Below are positions 30,452 through 44,437 of a DNA stretch of 64,000 nucleotides, one piece after another (the first letter of the stretch is position 1; each line of letters begins with the position of its first letter). Origin of the DNA: Halochromatium roseum (lineage in GTDB: Bacteria; Pseudomonadota; Gammaproteobacteria; Chromatiales; Chromatiaceae); NCBI RefSeq assembly GCF_016653315.1, contig NZ_NHSH01000064.1:1-64000 (forward strand). Direction: 5' to 3'. Made by a program: the position numbers and the translations under genes. The notes beneath the pieces were generated by a model. It saw nothing but the letters and a program-made list of their open reading frames with translations. It had not been told where the DNA came from and made no database searches.

Positions 30452-31204
30452 GTGAGCGACGCGCCGGACTTCGACACCGAAAACGACCAACCGGAAGCGG
30501 CTGCAGCAGCGACTGAGCGGACGCCCGACGAGGCCGCTTCCCCCGAGGCGATGCTCACGCCAGTCGAGGCGCGCGTGCTCGGCTGCCTGATGGAGAAGCA
30601 GCGCACCACGCCAGATCAATATCCGCTGACGCTGAACAGCTTGGTGACAGCCTGTAACCAGAAGAGCGCCCGTGATCCGGTGATGAAGCTCACGCCCGGC
30701 GAGGTTGGTCACTGCGTCGGCCAGCTGCGCGACCGGGGTCTGGTTCACGCCGGCTTCACCGGCCGCAGCGAGCGCTTCGACCACAAGCTGACAGGGCATT
30801 TCATGCTCGACCGCCAGCAGCAGGCGCTGCTCTGTGTGCTCATGCTGCGCGGCCCGCAGACCACCGGCGAGCTGCGCACCCATTGCGCGCGGCTCGCCGA
30901 TTTCGACAGCCTGGCCGTGGTCCAGACCTCGCTCGATCAGCTCGCGCATCACAACCCACCGCTGGTGCGCGAGCTGCCACGCCAGCCCGGCATGCGCGAG
31001 CAGCGCTTCGTCCATCTGCTGTGCGGCGAGCCCTCTACCGAGTCGATTGCCATCGCATCGAGCGCCCGCCAGCCTTCAAGACCAGTCGCCAACGCAGAGC
31101 AGGAAGCACTCGCCCAGCGCGTCGAGCAGCTCGAGACCGAGGTCGCCGCCTTACGCGCCGAGCTGGATGCACTCAAGGCAGAGCTGAAACGGATGAGACC
31201 TTGA
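30452..31204 (+). CDS. YceH-family (DUF480) protein
   Basis: 250 residues from a GTG directly after the fabA stop. After an acidic Ala-rich extension (about 1-33), the DUF480 tandem winged-helix region starts at LTPVEARVLGCLMEKQRTTPDQYPLTLNSLVTACNQKSAR, a highly conserved signature. A coiled coil (about 208-246) ends the protein, as in the E. coli relative. Function unknown; zero spacing suggests translational coupling to fabA. Confidence 0.9.
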   Translation: MSDAPDFDTENDQPEAAAAATERTPDEAASPEAMLTPVEARVLGCLMEKQRTTPDQYPLTLNSLVTACNQKSARDPVMKLTPGEVGHCVGQLRDRGLVHAGFTGRSERFDHKLTGHFMLDRQQQALLCVLMLRGPQTTGELRTHCARLADFDSLAVVQTSLDQLAHHNPPLVRELPRQPGMREQRFVHLLCGEPSTESIAIASSARQPSRPVANAEQEALAQRVEQLETEVAALRAELDALKAELKRMRP

Positions 31205-31334
31205 CTGACGACGAACGCGTCAAGATGGACAAGATCGACATCCCACCCAGGGATGAGGGCCATGTCCGGCGCTGAACTCATCGACCCTTTCAAAGGATGA
31301 ATGAGATTGGTAACCACTCAGGACGGACGCTTTG

Positions 31335-34193
31335 ATGCCGGGTGACCCATCATCGGTTGAGCAGATCCGCATCCGCGGTGCGCGCACCCATAACCTCAAG
31401 AACATCGATGTCGATCTGCCGCGCAATCGGCTGCTGGTGATCACCGGCCTGTCCGGCTCGGGCAAGTCGTCACTCGCCTTCGATACGATCTACGCCGAGG
31501 GTCAGCGCCGCTATGTCGAGTCGCTGTCGGCCTATGCGCGGCAGTTCCTGTCGATGATGGACAAGCCCGATGTCGATCACATCGAAGGCCTGTCACCGGC
31601 GATCTCAATCGAGCAGAAGACCACCTCGCACAACCCGCGCTCGACCGTCGGTACCATCACCGAGATCCACGACTATCTGCGCCTGCTGTTCGCGCGCGTG
31701 GGCATTCCGCACTGCCCAACCCATGCCGAGCCGCTGGCGGCGCAGACCATCAGCCAGATGGTCGATCAGATCCTGGCGCTACCCGCGGGCGAGCGGCTGA
31801 TGCTGCTCGCGCCGGTGGTGGTCGACCGCAAAGGGGATCAGCAGTCGCTGTTCGCCGAGCTGAATGCCCAAGGCTTCGTTCGTGCCCGGGTCGATGGCCA
31901 GCTCTGTGAGCTGGACAGCCCGCCCACGCTGGACGCGAAGCGCAAGCACAGCGTCGAGGTCGTCGTCGACCGGTTCCGCGTGCGTGAGGATCTGCAGCTG
32001 CGACTGGCCGAATCGATCGAGACCGCCCTCGCCCTGTCCAAGGGTATCCTGCGAGTCGCCTGGATGGACCCAGACAAGGACGGCCATGAGCGTCCTCCGC
32101 TGACCTTTTCGGCCAATTACGCCTGCCCGCTTTGCGGCTGGAGCCTCAGCGAACTCGAGCCGCGGTTGTTCTCGTTCAATAACCCAGCCGGGGCCTGTCC
32201 GACTTGCGATGGCCTTGGCGTCGAGCAGTTCTTCGATCCGGCCAAGGTCATCTCGCACCCGGAGCTGAGCCTGGGCACGGGCGCCATCCGCGGCTGGGAT
32301 CGGCGCAATGGCTATTATTTCCAGATGCTCGCCAGCGTCGCCGAGCATCTTGGCTTCGACATTGAAACGGCCTGGTGTGACCTCCCCGAACAGGCACAGC
32401 AGGTGGTCCTCTTTGGCAGCGGCAAGGAGAAGCTCAAACTGAAACTGCCGCACGAGCGCGGCAGCGGCAAGCTACGGACCTTCGAGGGTATCATCCCGAA
32501 CATGGAGCGCCGCTATCGCGAGACCGACTCAGCCACGGTGCGCGAGGAGCTGGTCAAGGTCATCTCGGCGCGCCCCTGCCCAAGCTGCGCCGGTGGCCGG
32601 CTCAATGAGGCGGCCAGGCAGGTGCTGATCGACGGCCGCAACCTGCCGGCCCTCTCCAGCCTACCGGTCGGCGAATCGCTGCGCTGGTTCCAGGCGCTCG
32701 AGCTGCCCGGCGCACGCGGCGAGATCGGCGCTAAGATCACCAAGGAGATCGCCCAGCGCCTTCGCTTCCTGGTCGATGTCGGGCTCGACTACCTCACCCT
32801 CGCGCGCAGCGCCGAGACCCTCTCCGGCGGCGAGGCGCAACGCATCCGGCTCGCCAGTCAGATCGGCGCCGGGCTGGTCGGCGTCATGTACATCCTCGAC
32901 GAGCCCTCGATCGGCCTGCATCAGCGCGACAACGCCCGCCTGCTTGGCACCCTGAGCCGACTGCGCGATCTCGGCAACACCGTCATCGTCGTCGAGCACG
33001 ATGAGGATGCCATCCGCGGCGCCGATCATGTGCTCGATCTCGGCCCTGGCGCGGGGGTCCATGGCGGCGAGATCGTCGCCCAAGGGACAGCCGAGGCGAT
33101 CGCCGCCGAGCCTGCATCGTTGACCGGCCAGTATCTCAGCGGCACCCGCCGCATCGAGATCCCCAGCGAGCGCCGCTCTGGACGCACCGATCAACCGCTC
33201 ATCATCCGCGGCGCCAGTGGCAACAACCTGCACGGCATCGATGCCGAGATCCCGATCGGCACCTTCTGCGTGGTCACCGGCGTCTCCGGCTCCGGCAAGT
33301 CGACCCTGATCAACGACACCCTGTATCCGCTCGCCGCGCGCCTGCTCAACAACGCCTCATTGCGCCCGGCGCCACACCTCGGCATCGAGGGCCTGGAGCA
33401 ATTCGACAAGGTGGTCGACATCGACCAGTCCGCGATCGGCCGCACCCCGCGCTCCAACCCAGCCACCTACACCGGGCTGTTCAATCTCATCCGCGACCTG
33501 TTCGCCAATGTTCCCGAGGCGCGCTCACGCGGCTATGGCCCCGGCCGTTTCAGCTTCAACGTCAAGGGCGGGCGCTGCGAGGCCTGCAAAGGCGACGGGC
33601 TGATCCGCGTTGAGATGCACTTCCTGCCCGATGTCTATGTCCAATGCGATGTCTGCGGCGGCCGACGCTACAACCGCGAGACGCTCGAGGTGCGCTATAA
33701 GGGCAAGACCATCGACGAGGTGCTCAACCTCACCGTTGAGGACGCCCTCGCCTTCTTCGGCCCGGTCCAGGTGATCCGTCGCAAGCTCAAGACCTTGGAA
33801 GACGTCGGCCTCGGCTATCTACGCCTGGGACAGGCCGCAACGACCCTCTCCGGCGGCGAGGCACAGCGGGTCAAGCTCAGCCGCGAGCTGTCCAAGCGCG
33901 GCACCGGGCGCACCCTCTACATCCTCGACGAGCCCACCACCGGCCTGCACTTCGAGGACGTCAAGCACCTATTGCAGGTGCTGCACTGGCTGCGCGATGC
34001 CGGTAACACGGTGGTGGTGATCGAGCACAACCTGGACGTGATCAAGACCGCCGACTGGATCATCGACCTCGGCCCGGAGGGTGGTGACAAGGGCGGACAG
34101 ATCATCGCCACCGGCACCCCGGAGCAGATCGCCGCCTGTGAGGCGTCCTACACCGGCCAGTTCTTGCAGCCGCTGCTGGCACGGGGTTGGTAG
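31335..34193 (+). CDS. uvrA: UvrABC excinuclease subunit A
   Basis: 952 residues, usual length. Two ABC ATPase modules: Walker [10 protein letters not shown] near the N-terminus and GVSGSGKST at about 650, signatures LSGGEAQRI and LSGGEAQRV. Zinc modules CPLC...CPTC (about 260-290) and CEAC...CDVC (about 745-770) are intact. It recognises DNA lesions in nucleotide excision repair. TTG 31332 precedes ATG 31335; the ATG is taken as start. Confidence 0.98.
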   Translation: MPGDPSSVEQIRIRGARTHNLKNIDVDLPRNRLLVITGLSGSGKSSLAFDTIYAEGQRRYVESLSAYARQFLSMMDKPDVDHIEGLSPAISIEQKTTSHNPRSTVGTITEIHDYLRLLFARVGIPHCPTHAEPLAAQTISQMVDQILALPAGERLMLLAPVVVDRKGDQQSLFAELNAQGFVRARVDGQLCELDSPPTLDAKRKHSVEVVVDRFRVREDLQLRLAESIETALALSKGILRVAWMDPDKDGHERPPLTFSANYACPLCGWSLSELEPRLFSFNNPAGACPTCDGLGVEQFFDPAKVISHPELSLGTGAIRGWDRRNGYYFQMLASVAEHLGFDIETAWCDLPEQAQQVVLFGSGKEKLKLKLPHERGSGKLRTFEGIIPNMERRYRETDSATVREELVKVISARPCPSCAGGRLNEAARQVLIDGRNLPALSSLPVGESLRWFQALELPGARGEIGAKITKEIAQRLRFLVDVGLDYLTLARSAETLSGGEAQRIRLASQIGAGLVGVMYILDEPSIGLHQRDNARLLGTLSRLRDLGNTVIVVEHDEDAIRGADHVLDLGPGAGVHGGEIVAQGTAEAIAAEPASLTGQYLSGTRRIEIPSERRSGRTDQPLIIRGASGNNLHGIDAEIPIGTFCVVTGVSGSGKSTLINDTLYPLAARLLNNASLRPAPHLGIEGLEQFDKVVDIDQSAIGRTPRSNPATYTGLFNLIRDLFANVPEARSRGYGPGRFSFNVKGGRCEACKGDGLIRVEMHFLPDVYVQCDVCGGRRYNRETLEVRYKGKTIDEVLNLTVEDALAFFGPVQVIRRKLKTLEDVGLGYLRLGQAATTLSGGEAQRVKLSRELSKRGTGRTLYILDEPTTGLHFEDVKHLLQVLHWLRDAGNTVVVIEHNLDVIKTADWIIDLGPEGGDKGGQIIATGTPEQIAACEASYTGQFLQPLLARGW

Positions 34194-34341
34194 CCAGCGG
34201 CATGCCGCAATGCGCCAGCCAGAACATCATGAGAAGGAGCGGAGCCGATCGATGCACATCATAGCGACCAACGTCACCGCCCAAGCATCCGCTCTAGGCG
34301 CTCCAGCATCGCGTCGACCTTCTCATCGGTGATCGGCGTGC

Positions 34342-34880
34342 TTACGCCATCGTCTTTCCAGCATGCTCCCGCATGGTGATCAGAGTAAGAAGCGAGATAA
34401 TGGCGGCGATGGTCAAGTAGATCGCAGCCGACTCGTGGTTGCCGGTGAGATGCACGAGCAATGCCGCCAAGGCCGGAGTGGTGCCGCCAAAGAGAGCGCG
34501 TAGGCGAGGCTGAAGGAGAGGGAGAACGCCGTTAGCCGGCTCTGTGGGTGCTGGAACTGCTCGGCCAGAAAGGCCGGGTTGATGCCCTGCTGAGCGGCGA
34601 CGATGACGGCAAACGCAAGCTGGGCACCAAGCACAGTGAGCATGGTCGGCTGCTCAAACAGCAGAAACACCGGCCAGAAGCCAACCACGATGGCGATCAG
34701 CGTCATGAAGGCGATGCGCTTGCGCCCAATGCGGTCAGACAGCCAGCCAAACAGCGGAATCAACAAGGTAATCACAACCAAGGCGGCAGTGTTGACCCAG
34801 AGCGCCTGCTCGCGCCCATCAGCGGCAGCGCGGCCAAGGCCAAGAGGGTCAACAGCAGAAAATACAGCGGAACTCGATGC
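34342..34880 (-). pseudogene. Decayed MFS transporter (metabolite:H+ symporter type)
   Basis: Pieces of one MFS protein lie in different minus-strand frames. 34496-34781 encodes LFGWLSDRIGRKR, the motif-A loop, and following helices to SLAYAL; after a frameshift near 34496 the reading continues as ALFGGTTPALAALLVHLTG to a stop at 34342. Upstream, another frame gives LLLTLLALAALPLMGA (about 34820-34870). The N-terminal half is missing. The rest of 34194-35063 contains no gene. Confidence 0.75.
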
Positions 34881-35063
34881 ACAGAGAGATCAACTATAGG
34901 GGTTAACTAAGGGACTCAACTAAGGGCTCAACAACGACACCATCGACGTCGATGGTTTGACCATGAAAACAAGCGCTTGATCGTCCTGAGCGGCGACGCG
35001 CTATCTAAACCAGCGCAGATGTTTCTGCATGAGAACCGACGCCGGCGACAGGATCGCTTAACG

Positions 35064-35549
35064 ATGACCCTGAAATATGCCCCGGAACGCTACGACGACC
35101 ACCTCTGCCTTCGGGTCCCGGTGACGCTCTGGCTCTGCCTGGCCTTGTTGGTTCGCCATCTGCTGCTGCTCGGGATCACCTTCTTGCCAACCACCGGTGA
35201 AGAGATCACAGTGCTGCGCGAGCTGATCCGCCCCGAATATCTGCTCGCCGATCTCATCGCGCTACCAGTCCTCCTCGCTGGCGTTCGCCGCCGTCCGCGG
35301 TCTCCGCGCTGGATGCCAGCGTTGTGGCGTCTTGGGCGCGGGCTGCTGTTGGCCTCGGCAGGGCTCTATCTGTTGTTGCTGGGAGCCAACCTGCTGGCGT
35401 CGGCACACCCGCTCACCGCGACCCTGAACGAGGCATCCCTGATCTCCATGCTGCTTAACCTAGCCATCATCGCCTATCTGCTTCGCAGCCCGCTGCTTCG
35501 GGATCTTTTCGCGCAGTGGCCGACTGCGCCTTCTCAAGGCTCAGCGTAG
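35064..35549 (+). CDS. DUF2919 (YfeZ-like) membrane protein
   Basis: 161 residues, four hydrophobic helices. The opening YDDHLCLRVPVTLWLCLALLVRH matches the DUF2919 N-terminal signature. The start MTLKYA is chosen over an upstream in-frame GTG/ATG because homology begins there. Inner membrane protein, function unknown. Confidence 0.75.
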   Translation: MTLKYAPERYDDHLCLRVPVTLWLCLALLVRHLLLLGITFLPTTGEEITVLRELIRPEYLLADLIALPVLLAGVRRRPRSPRWMPALWRLGRGLLLASAGLYLLLLGANLLASAHPLTATLNEASLISMLLNLAIIAYLLRSPLLRDLFAQWPTAPSQGSA

Positions 35550-35649
35550 GAGGTTTTCAATCCTGCGCCTGAGCTGGCATAGAATCCATTGCGGTCGATG
35601 CTGACCTTCTTCATCGTCATCTCCCTGATCATCAAGAGAACCTATCGCC

Positions 35650-36255
35650 ATGAACAGCAAACGCATCATCCAGCCACTCGTCGCCGGCGGTCTTGCGCTT
35701 GGACTCTGCCTCCCAGGCGCCGCCTTCGCCTATGGCGAGAAAGACGCGATCCGCGATTGCAATGAGCGCATGCGAAACAACTACAATCTGAGCGACTTCC
35801 GCAGCGAGTCGGCCGAAAAGATCCCCGGTGGCGGCCACCGCTACAAGGTGGTCGGCAAGACCAAGGTCGACGGCAAGAAATACGACTATTCCTGCGAGAT
35901 AAAGGACCGTCGGGTGGTGAAGATGGAATACAACGGCAAGCAGCCAAAGGGCCTTGGCACTGCCGAGTCGCTCGCAATCGGTGCCGCCGCAGCCATCGCC
36001 GCTGGCGCCGCAATCTCGGCGATGTCCAAGGACAAGGCTCAACCCGCAGCCGAGATTAAGCCCGCACCCGCGCCAGCACCCGAGATCAAGGTTCGATCCA
36101 ACGGCGAGATGGAGGTCATGATGGGCAACGGCTGCACCGTGCTCTACAACGACATCGGTCTACGTAAGCGCTACGGCAACAGCTGTAGCCAAACACAGCT
36201 CAACACCGCCAAGCAGGCGATGACCAACTACCTGGCGAAGCAGAGCAGGAACTGA
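35650..36255 (+). CDS. Exported hypothetical protein
   Basis: 201 residues. A signal peptide (cleavage near AAFAY, about residue 27) is followed by a small domain with paired cysteines (DCNERMRNNY, YDYSCEIKDR; about 35-90), an Ala-rich hydrophobic segment (about 105-122), a Pro/Ala linker and a C-terminal region with another cysteine pair (GNGCTVLYN, YGNSCSQTQ). Disulfides are likely. No family recognised. It converges on hsdR, 143 bp away. Confidence 0.75.
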   Translation: MNSKRIIQPLVAGGLALGLCLPGAAFAYGEKDAIRDCNERMRNNYNLSDFRSESAEKIPGGGHRYKVVGKTKVDGKKYDYSCEIKDRRVVKMEYNGKQPKGLGTAESLAIGAAAAIAAGAAISAMSKDKAQPAAEIKPAPAPAPEIKVRSNGEMEVMMGNGCTVLYNDIGLRKRYGNSCSQTQLNTAKQAMTNYLAKQSRN

Positions 36256-36398
36256 CGCTGCGCGAGCCGACTAGACAACGCAGCCTTATCGGCTGCATGG
36301 TCAGCAACGCCCGGCACTAGGCCGACGCGTCCACCCGGTGCTGTCGCCACTGCGGCTCAGACTCATCGGGGCAGCGTGGACGTTATGGTGATCCTCGG

Positions 36399-39556
<3,158 letters not shown>

Positions 39557-39560
<4 letters not shown>

Positions 39561-40765
39561 GGCTGCAACCATTCCATCACCGGGCGCGACAGGAAGGTCT
39601 CCAGCTCGATCCCGTCTCCGCCGACCAGCAGGGTGCGATCGGGCGCGAACGCCGCGACGAAGGCGGCCATGCCGGGCAGGGCATCGCGCCGGCGGCCGCT
39701 CTTCACCTCGATCGCCAACAGACGCTTGCCGTCGCGAACCACGAAGTCCACTTCCCGATTCTTTTCGCGCCAGTAGAACAACTCGCAGTCGCCGCGCTGG
39801 GCGGCGTTGGCCAAGTGCGCGCCGACCGCCGATTCCACCAACCGGCCATAGAAGGAGGGGTCGGCTCGGGCCTCTTCGGGAGACAGTCCTGCCACTGCGG
39901 TCATCAGGGCGTTGTTCAGAACTTGCAGCTTGGGACTGGACGCGCGCTGGCGCACGGCCTGGCCGGCAAACTTCTGCAGGCCGGTCAGCATCCCCGCCGC
40001 CGCCAGCAGATCGAGATAGTGGGCCAGCGTGGTCGTGTTACCGGCATCCTGCAACTGGCCGAGCATCTTGGTGAAGGACAGGACCTGTCCGGAGTAGCGG
40101 CAGCCCAGCTCAAACAGACGACGTAGCAGTGCCGGCTTGTCCACGCGGGTCAGCAGCAGCACGTCACGCGAGATGCTGGTTTCCACGAGCGAATCCAGCA
40201 CGTAACGCCGCCAGCGTGCGGCTTCCACAACCAGTGGCGCGGCGCCAGGGTAACCGCCGAAATACAGATAGTCCTCAAGCGAGAACTCAAAGGCCGCGCG
40301 CATTTCGTCTAACGACCAATGCGGCAGATGCAGGGTCTCGAAGCGGCCGGCGAGGCTCTCGCTGAGCCCGCGCTGGATCAGCAACGGCGACGAGCCCAGC
40401 AGCACCACCTGCAATGGCCGACGGCGGCGCGTGTCCTCGTCCCACAGGTGCTTGACGGATTCCGACCACTGCTCGACCTTCTGCACCTCGTCGATCACCA
40501 GCAACCCGCCATCCGCGCCGGCTTCCAACCGCGCCGCCTCCCACTGCTGCCGCAGCCAAGCACCATCGCGAAGCATCGGCTCATCGGCACTGACAAAGCG
40601 GACTAGGCGCTGCAACGTCTCGGTCACCTGCTGCACCAGCGTGGTCTTGCCAACCTGGCGAGCACCGGTCACCACCTGCACATGACGCCGAGGCTCTGCC
40701 AGCCTTCGGGCCAGTTCGGCTGCCTGGGGGCGTTGGTAGTCGTTTTCCATGTTTACGCTTTTCAT
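39557..40765 (-). CDS. AAA_14/DUF4143 ATPase
   Basis: 402 residues. N-terminal AAA_14 domain with Walker A GARQVGKTTLVQ (about 34-45) and Walker B GGLLVIDEVQK, then a winged-helix region and a DUF4143 domain (about 200-370) with the EVDFVVRDGKRLLAIEVKSG end, which resembles a PD-(D/E)XK nuclease core (E-V-D, E-V-K). Such ATPases are common accessory genes near restriction loci, with unknown function. ATG 40765 or 40750 are possible starts; a palindrome covers this region. ATGA overlap with hsdR couples them. Confidence 0.85.
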
Positions 40766-40783
40766 TGAGTAATTTTACTCAAT
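40764..40783. promoter_or_regulatory. 20-bp palindrome at the DUF4143 ATPase start
   Basis: ATTGAGTAAT / TTTACTCAAT, nine of ten positions self-complementary, AT-rich in a GC-rich region. It sits in the only larger gap (41 bp) of the second half of the operon, directly upstream of or overlapping the start codon. Likely an internal promoter or operator. Confidence 0.55.
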
Positions 40784-40806
40784 GCAATGCGTAGTGCAAG
40801 CGACGA

Positions 40807-41424
40807 TCAAGCGACCGCCTCCAGCAGTGCATCCCGAAAATGGCAAAAACTCTGTGAGCGATTGCGCTCCGGCTCGATCACCCCGCCGAGCGTCCGCGCC
40901 GCCTCGATCTTGCGCAGGCCGCCCTTGAAATAACCACGCCGCTGCATGATTCGCTCGAAGACTTCCCAGGTGCCGCCGGCAATGGCGTCAGGATTTCGAT
41001 AACCCTGCTGGTTCGGAACTGTCGCAGAGAGGCGCGGGTACGCCAAACGCACTGCCGTCCAATCGCCGAAATACCAGGCCTCCAGTTCCTCGATGGCAAT
41101 ACGATTCACGAGTTGCCAAGGCAGACCGCCAGCGCGGCTCCTGGAACAGAGGCAGGACCGGTGCGCAACGGCTTCCAGCCGTTGCTTCAGGCCCAGGCAA
41201 TCCTCGTCGTCACGATCCACCACGACCAAGATGCGCCAGTCGGCGGGGAGCCAGGTCGCGTAGCCGCGCAGCCGTGCCTCCAACTTTCCCAGCAGGTCAG
41301 TCTTGCCTTGGAAGGCGTGCACCTCGAAGGTCCTGTCCTGCGGCAACAGACGCGGCAGCAGGGCGCGCAGAAAAGCCTCCATCGAAGGCTCCTCGACCAA
41401 TAGCTCGAGATGCGAAGCCCTCAT
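40807..41424 (-). CDS. DUF4276-family TOPRIM-like protein
   Basis: 205 residues. [20 protein letters not shown] at the N-terminus (acidic E-E and E of a TOPRIM first motif) and [12 protein letters not shown] (about 67-78, the D-x-D motif) suggest a TOPRIM-like metal site. C-terminal ELEAWYFGD and INRSQSF-like end match DUF4276. The start overlaps the stop of the AAA ATPase by ATGA, so the two make a two-gene module comparable in layout to OLD-type or AriA-AriB (PARIS) systems. A nuclease role is inferred, not shown. Confidence 0.8.
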   Translation of the reverse strand: MRASHLELLVEEPSMEAFLRALLPRLLPQDRTFEVHAFQGKTDLLGKLEARLRGYATWLPADWRILVVVDRDDEDCLGLKQRLEAVAHRSCLCSRSRAGGLPWQLVNRIAIEELEAWYFGDWTAVRLAYPRLSATVPNQQGYRNPDAIAGGTWEVFERIMQRRGYFKGGLRKIEAARTLGGVIEPERNRSQSFCHFRDALLEAVA

Positions 41425-42665
41425 GCGGAGCGTCCGCCTTTCAGCGGCCGGGTCGGCGCGCCTTGGTTAACAAGTGGATCTCCGACACCAAGCTGGCCCT
41501 CCATCCACAGATGGCCGAGCAGTGCCCCCTGCTCGGTGAATGCGCGCACACCCGTCAAGTCCTCGGCACGCCGCGTCTGGGTATAACCCTGCTCATCGCG
41601 CCAGAGCACCCGCACCTCTTGCGGTCGCAGCGCGTTGAGAAAAAACGGCGAATGGGTGGTGACGAGCAACTGCGTCGCGGCCGTGGCCGCGCGACACTCC
41701 TCGGCCAGCTCCGGCAGCAGCCTTGGGTGCAGGAAGTTCTCCGGCTCCTCGATGCCAATGAACGGCGGTGGGCTGGGATCGTAGAGCAGGACCAGATAGG
41801 CCAGCATCTTTAGCGTACCGTCCGAGGCAAAGCGGGCCAAAACCGGGTGACTGAACGGCGCATCCTTGATCTGCAACAGCAATCGGCCATCCGGCATGGT
41901 GTCGGCCAAGACGCGCTCGATGCGCGGCACCCGTTGGCGCAATACCTCGAAGATGCGCTCCAGCCGGTCGCCGTGCCGCTCTACCAGGTGCTGGATCACA
42001 TTGGCCAGATTGTCTCCGGTTCGCGACAGCCGCTCCTGCGGCCCCGCCTCGGGCTGGCCCCGTGCGCTATCGGCCGAGAGGTACGAGACATACCAGCCGG
42101 TGATGAACTCCCGCAGTGCCGCCGCGCGCGGATGGTCCGCGAATTGCCCGAGCGCGTTGACCGCCAGAAGATCGGGCGACTTAAGCGGGATCTCGATGCG
42201 CTGGTCCTGTTCGTCCGGCGCCTCGCCGCTTGCGGCACGGCCCAGTCCCTCCCGATAGTCTAGGAAGCGGAAGGGCCTCCCCCGCTGACCGCGACGCCAT
42301 TGCAGCCACTCCTCGACCACCAGCGGTGCGCCGTCGCGCTCATCCACCGCCAGGTGATAGGTGATCAGCGGATAGCCCGGCTCCTTGTACTTGACCTCGA
42401 TCACCACCGGCCCGTCGCTTCCGCGCGTCTTCAGCTCCTTTGACCGCCCGCGCTTGTCCCAGGCGCGGCGCAGTCCCAGCTCGAAGCACTCGGAGAGGAA
42501 CGCAAAGATGTCGAACACCGTGGACTTGCCACTGCCGTTGGGGCCGAGCAGCACCGTCAGCGGCGTCAGCTCCTTGAATTCCACCTCGCGCAGGGCGCGG
42601 AAGTTCTGCACCTTTAGGTATTCAATGCGCGCTGGGATGGGCGCAGTGACGTTGGCGGGGCTCAT
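41421..42665 (-). CDS. AAA ATPase of OLD/AriA type (AAA_15/AAA_21)
   Basis: 414 residues. SMC/ABC-like ATPase with Walker [10 protein letters not shown] (41-49) after the typical [17 protein letters not shown] opening, and Walker B with following Glu [13 protein letters not shown] plus the H-loop [10 protein letters not shown]. No fused TOPRIM; the TOPRIM-like domain is the next gene. ATGA overlaps join it to HsdS upstream and DUF4276 downstream. Relatives in defence systems sense phage components or restriction inhibitors; that role here is inferred from location. Confidence 0.88.
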   Translation of the reverse strand: MSPANVTAPIPARIEYLKVQNFRALREVEFKELTPLTVLLGPNGSGKSTVFDIFAFLSECFELGLRRAWDKRGRSKELKTRGSDGPVVIEVKYKEPGYPLITYHLAVDERDGAPLVVEEWLQWRRGQRGRPFRFLDYREGLGRAASGEAPDEQDQRIEIPLKSPDLLAVNALGQFADHPRAAALREFITGWYVSYLSADSARGQPEAGPQERLSRTGDNLANVIQHLVERHGDRLERIFEVLRQRVPRIERVLADTMPDGRLLLQIKDAPFSHPVLARFASDGTLKMLAYLVLLYDPSPPPFIGIEEPENFLHPRLLPELAEECRAATAATQLLVTTHSPFFLNALRPQEVRVLWRDEQGYTQTRRAEDLTGVRAFTEQGALLGHLWMEGQLGVGDPLVNQGAPTRPLKGGRSA

Positions 42666-44437
42666 GGCGTCGTCTCGAGGACTCGTTCCGCTTCCTTCAC
42701 GCGCAACTCGCCGGAGAGGAGTTTGGGGAGGAGGTAGTCGCGGAGATCGGCGATTTTCGAGGATTCCTGCAATGATGCCAGCAACAGATCAAAAATTGGC
42801 GCAACAACGGCCTCAAACGCTGACACAATCTCGCCTGCCGGCTTTGCCACCAGCAACCCGTCAAAAGTGGCGCGTGTGATGGTATCGAACACTGATCCGT
42901 GAGTCCGCTGCTTCAGATTGGCAACGGCCGTCTGCATGAGAAGGTACAAATGGCAAAAGGAGGCATCGTCGCCGGGCAACAGTCCGTAGCAGGATTGATT
43001 GAAAGCCATCGGAGAACCTGCCATTGCCAGTTTCCCAACAGTCCCTCGCGCAGAGATGATCGTGCATCCTTTGGGGACCATTCTCGCCGCACTATTGAGC
43101 AAACCATCGTCGGTGATGCGCTCGGAGGTGTCGAATACCCATATCTCACCGTCGCTCGGCGCGTCTTTGACGGAGTACCAGGGGACGTCGCCACCCCAGT
43201 AGGCTGGCTCAGATCGCTTCGGGGTTCCGCCGCTTACAAGCGTGCTAACGCTGGATAGCGCCGCTGCCTCCAACCCCTCTGGCACGGGGCCGATGTCGGA
43301 ATCGACGAAGCAGGTGGGCAGGGCGTCGAAGACGGGCTGGGGCATGGAGGGGAAGGCTGTGCTGCCTGCGGCCTTGGCCTTGACCGGCTCGAAGTCCACG
43401 AACCAAGCACGGAAGATGGCCCGCGCCAGCCGCTCCAGCGCTTGGGCCGTCCGCCGGTTCTGCTCGATCTTGTCGTCGAGCGCGCCGAGAACGGCGGCGA
43501 TGGCGCGTTGTTCTCGAAGCGGTGGAATATGAAACTCAAATTGAGGAACGTCGCGACATTTGAGGCTATCGAACACAGCCCCTACGTTCAGATACGTTCT
43601 GATCTGCTCCCACCATTGCGGGCCGCGAACAAGCCAGCGCAAGAATGGGGGGTAAACAGAACTGCCGTCCGCCCTTAAAAGAACTAAGTTTTGTCCGAGC
43701 GCGAAGGTTTCTCCTGGGGAGACGTAGCTGGTTTCTCCCGGATTACAGCGCCGTGAGAGCACTACATCGTGCGCCTGAGGATTGGCCTTTAATGTCCACT
43801 CTAGGAAATCAGACTCCGAAATTCGACGTGCTGAAGAAAAGTCTAAACGCCCACGACTCATTTGCGGAATTGCGATGTAGCGATAGGCACCGTCCTGAAC
43901 CTCGGCCGGGGTCTTGTGTAAACAATCGTGCAATCTGACACCGGCTTCTTCCAGGGTCATCGTTTTCCAATCATCAGTTGCCGCGCGCTTTTTCCTCGTT
44001 GTGCCTGCGCGGGATATCGCGCTTCCTGAGCCGAGTTCCCAAACGGGGTTCGGGAGCAAGTTGGGATGTGAGCCCACATCCTCATCCTCGGGTGCGGCAG
44101 GGGCGCTATCTGCGTGCCGTATTACCACATACCCCGCTTCAATCTCCTCCCGAAACGCCTCAGGAATACGCGCCCAATCAACGATCTGCACCAGGATCGG
44201 CAGGTCGCTGTCAGAGAAAGCGGCGGCGATCTCATCCAGGTCGGGCTGCCGGCGGCTGAGGTCATCGGGCTGACGCACGACCAAATCCAGATCGCTGGCG
44301 TCGTAATGATCGCCGTTGACGCGGCTACCGTAGGCCCAGACCTCAGCGTGAGGCAGATAACGGCGCAGGATGTCCTGAACGATCGCCAGGTAACGCGTGG
44401 GCAGGTGCAGAGCCGGGCGGTCGGAGTCGCTGCTCAT
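42662..44437 (-). CDS. hsdS: MntA-like nucleotidyltransferase fused to type I specificity subunit HsdS
   Basis: 591 residues. Residues about 10-110 form a minimal nucleotidyltransferase domain with the exact GSX10DXD active site (Gly37-Ser38, Asp49, Asp51) and a typical end ([14 protein letters not shown]...YVVI). An acidic/Ser/Gly linker (about 110-155) leads into a complete HsdS: first target recognition domain, central conserved helix ([25 protein letters not shown]), second recognition domain, and distal helix ending in [16 protein letters not shown]. The recognition halves set DNA target; the NTase domain matches antitoxins that AMPylate HEPN toxins. The HEPN gene lies directly upstream with ATGA overlap. 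No stop or frame break separates the two parts. Confidence 0.92.
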   Translation of the reverse strand: MSSDSDRPALHLPTRYLAIVQDILRRYLPHAEVWAYGSRVNGDHYDASDLDLVVRQPDDLSRRQPDLDEIAAAFSDSDLPILVQIVDWARIPEAFREEIEAGYVVIRHADSAPAAPEDEDVGSHPNLLPNPVWELGSGSAISRAGTTRKKRAATDDWKTMTLEEAGVRLHDCLHKTPAEVQDGAYRYIAIPQMSRGRLDFSSARRISESDFLEWTLKANPQAHDVVLSRRCNPGETSYVSPGETFALGQNLVLLRADGSSVYPPFLRWLVRGPQWWEQIRTYLNVGAVFDSLKCRDVPQFEFHIPPLREQRAIAAVLGALDDKIEQNRRTAQALERLARAIFRAWFVDFEPVKAKAAGSTAFPSMPQPVFDALPTCFVDSDIGPVPEGLEAAALSSVSTLVSGGTPKRSEPAYWGGDVPWYSVKDAPSDGEIWVFDTSERITDDGLLNSAARMVPKGCTIISARGTVGKLAMAGSPMAFNQSCYGLLPGDDASFCHLYLLMQTAVANLKQRTHGSVFDTITRATFDGLLVAKPAGEIVSAFEAVVAPIFDLLLASLQESSKIADLRDYLLPKLLSGELRVKEAERVLETTP

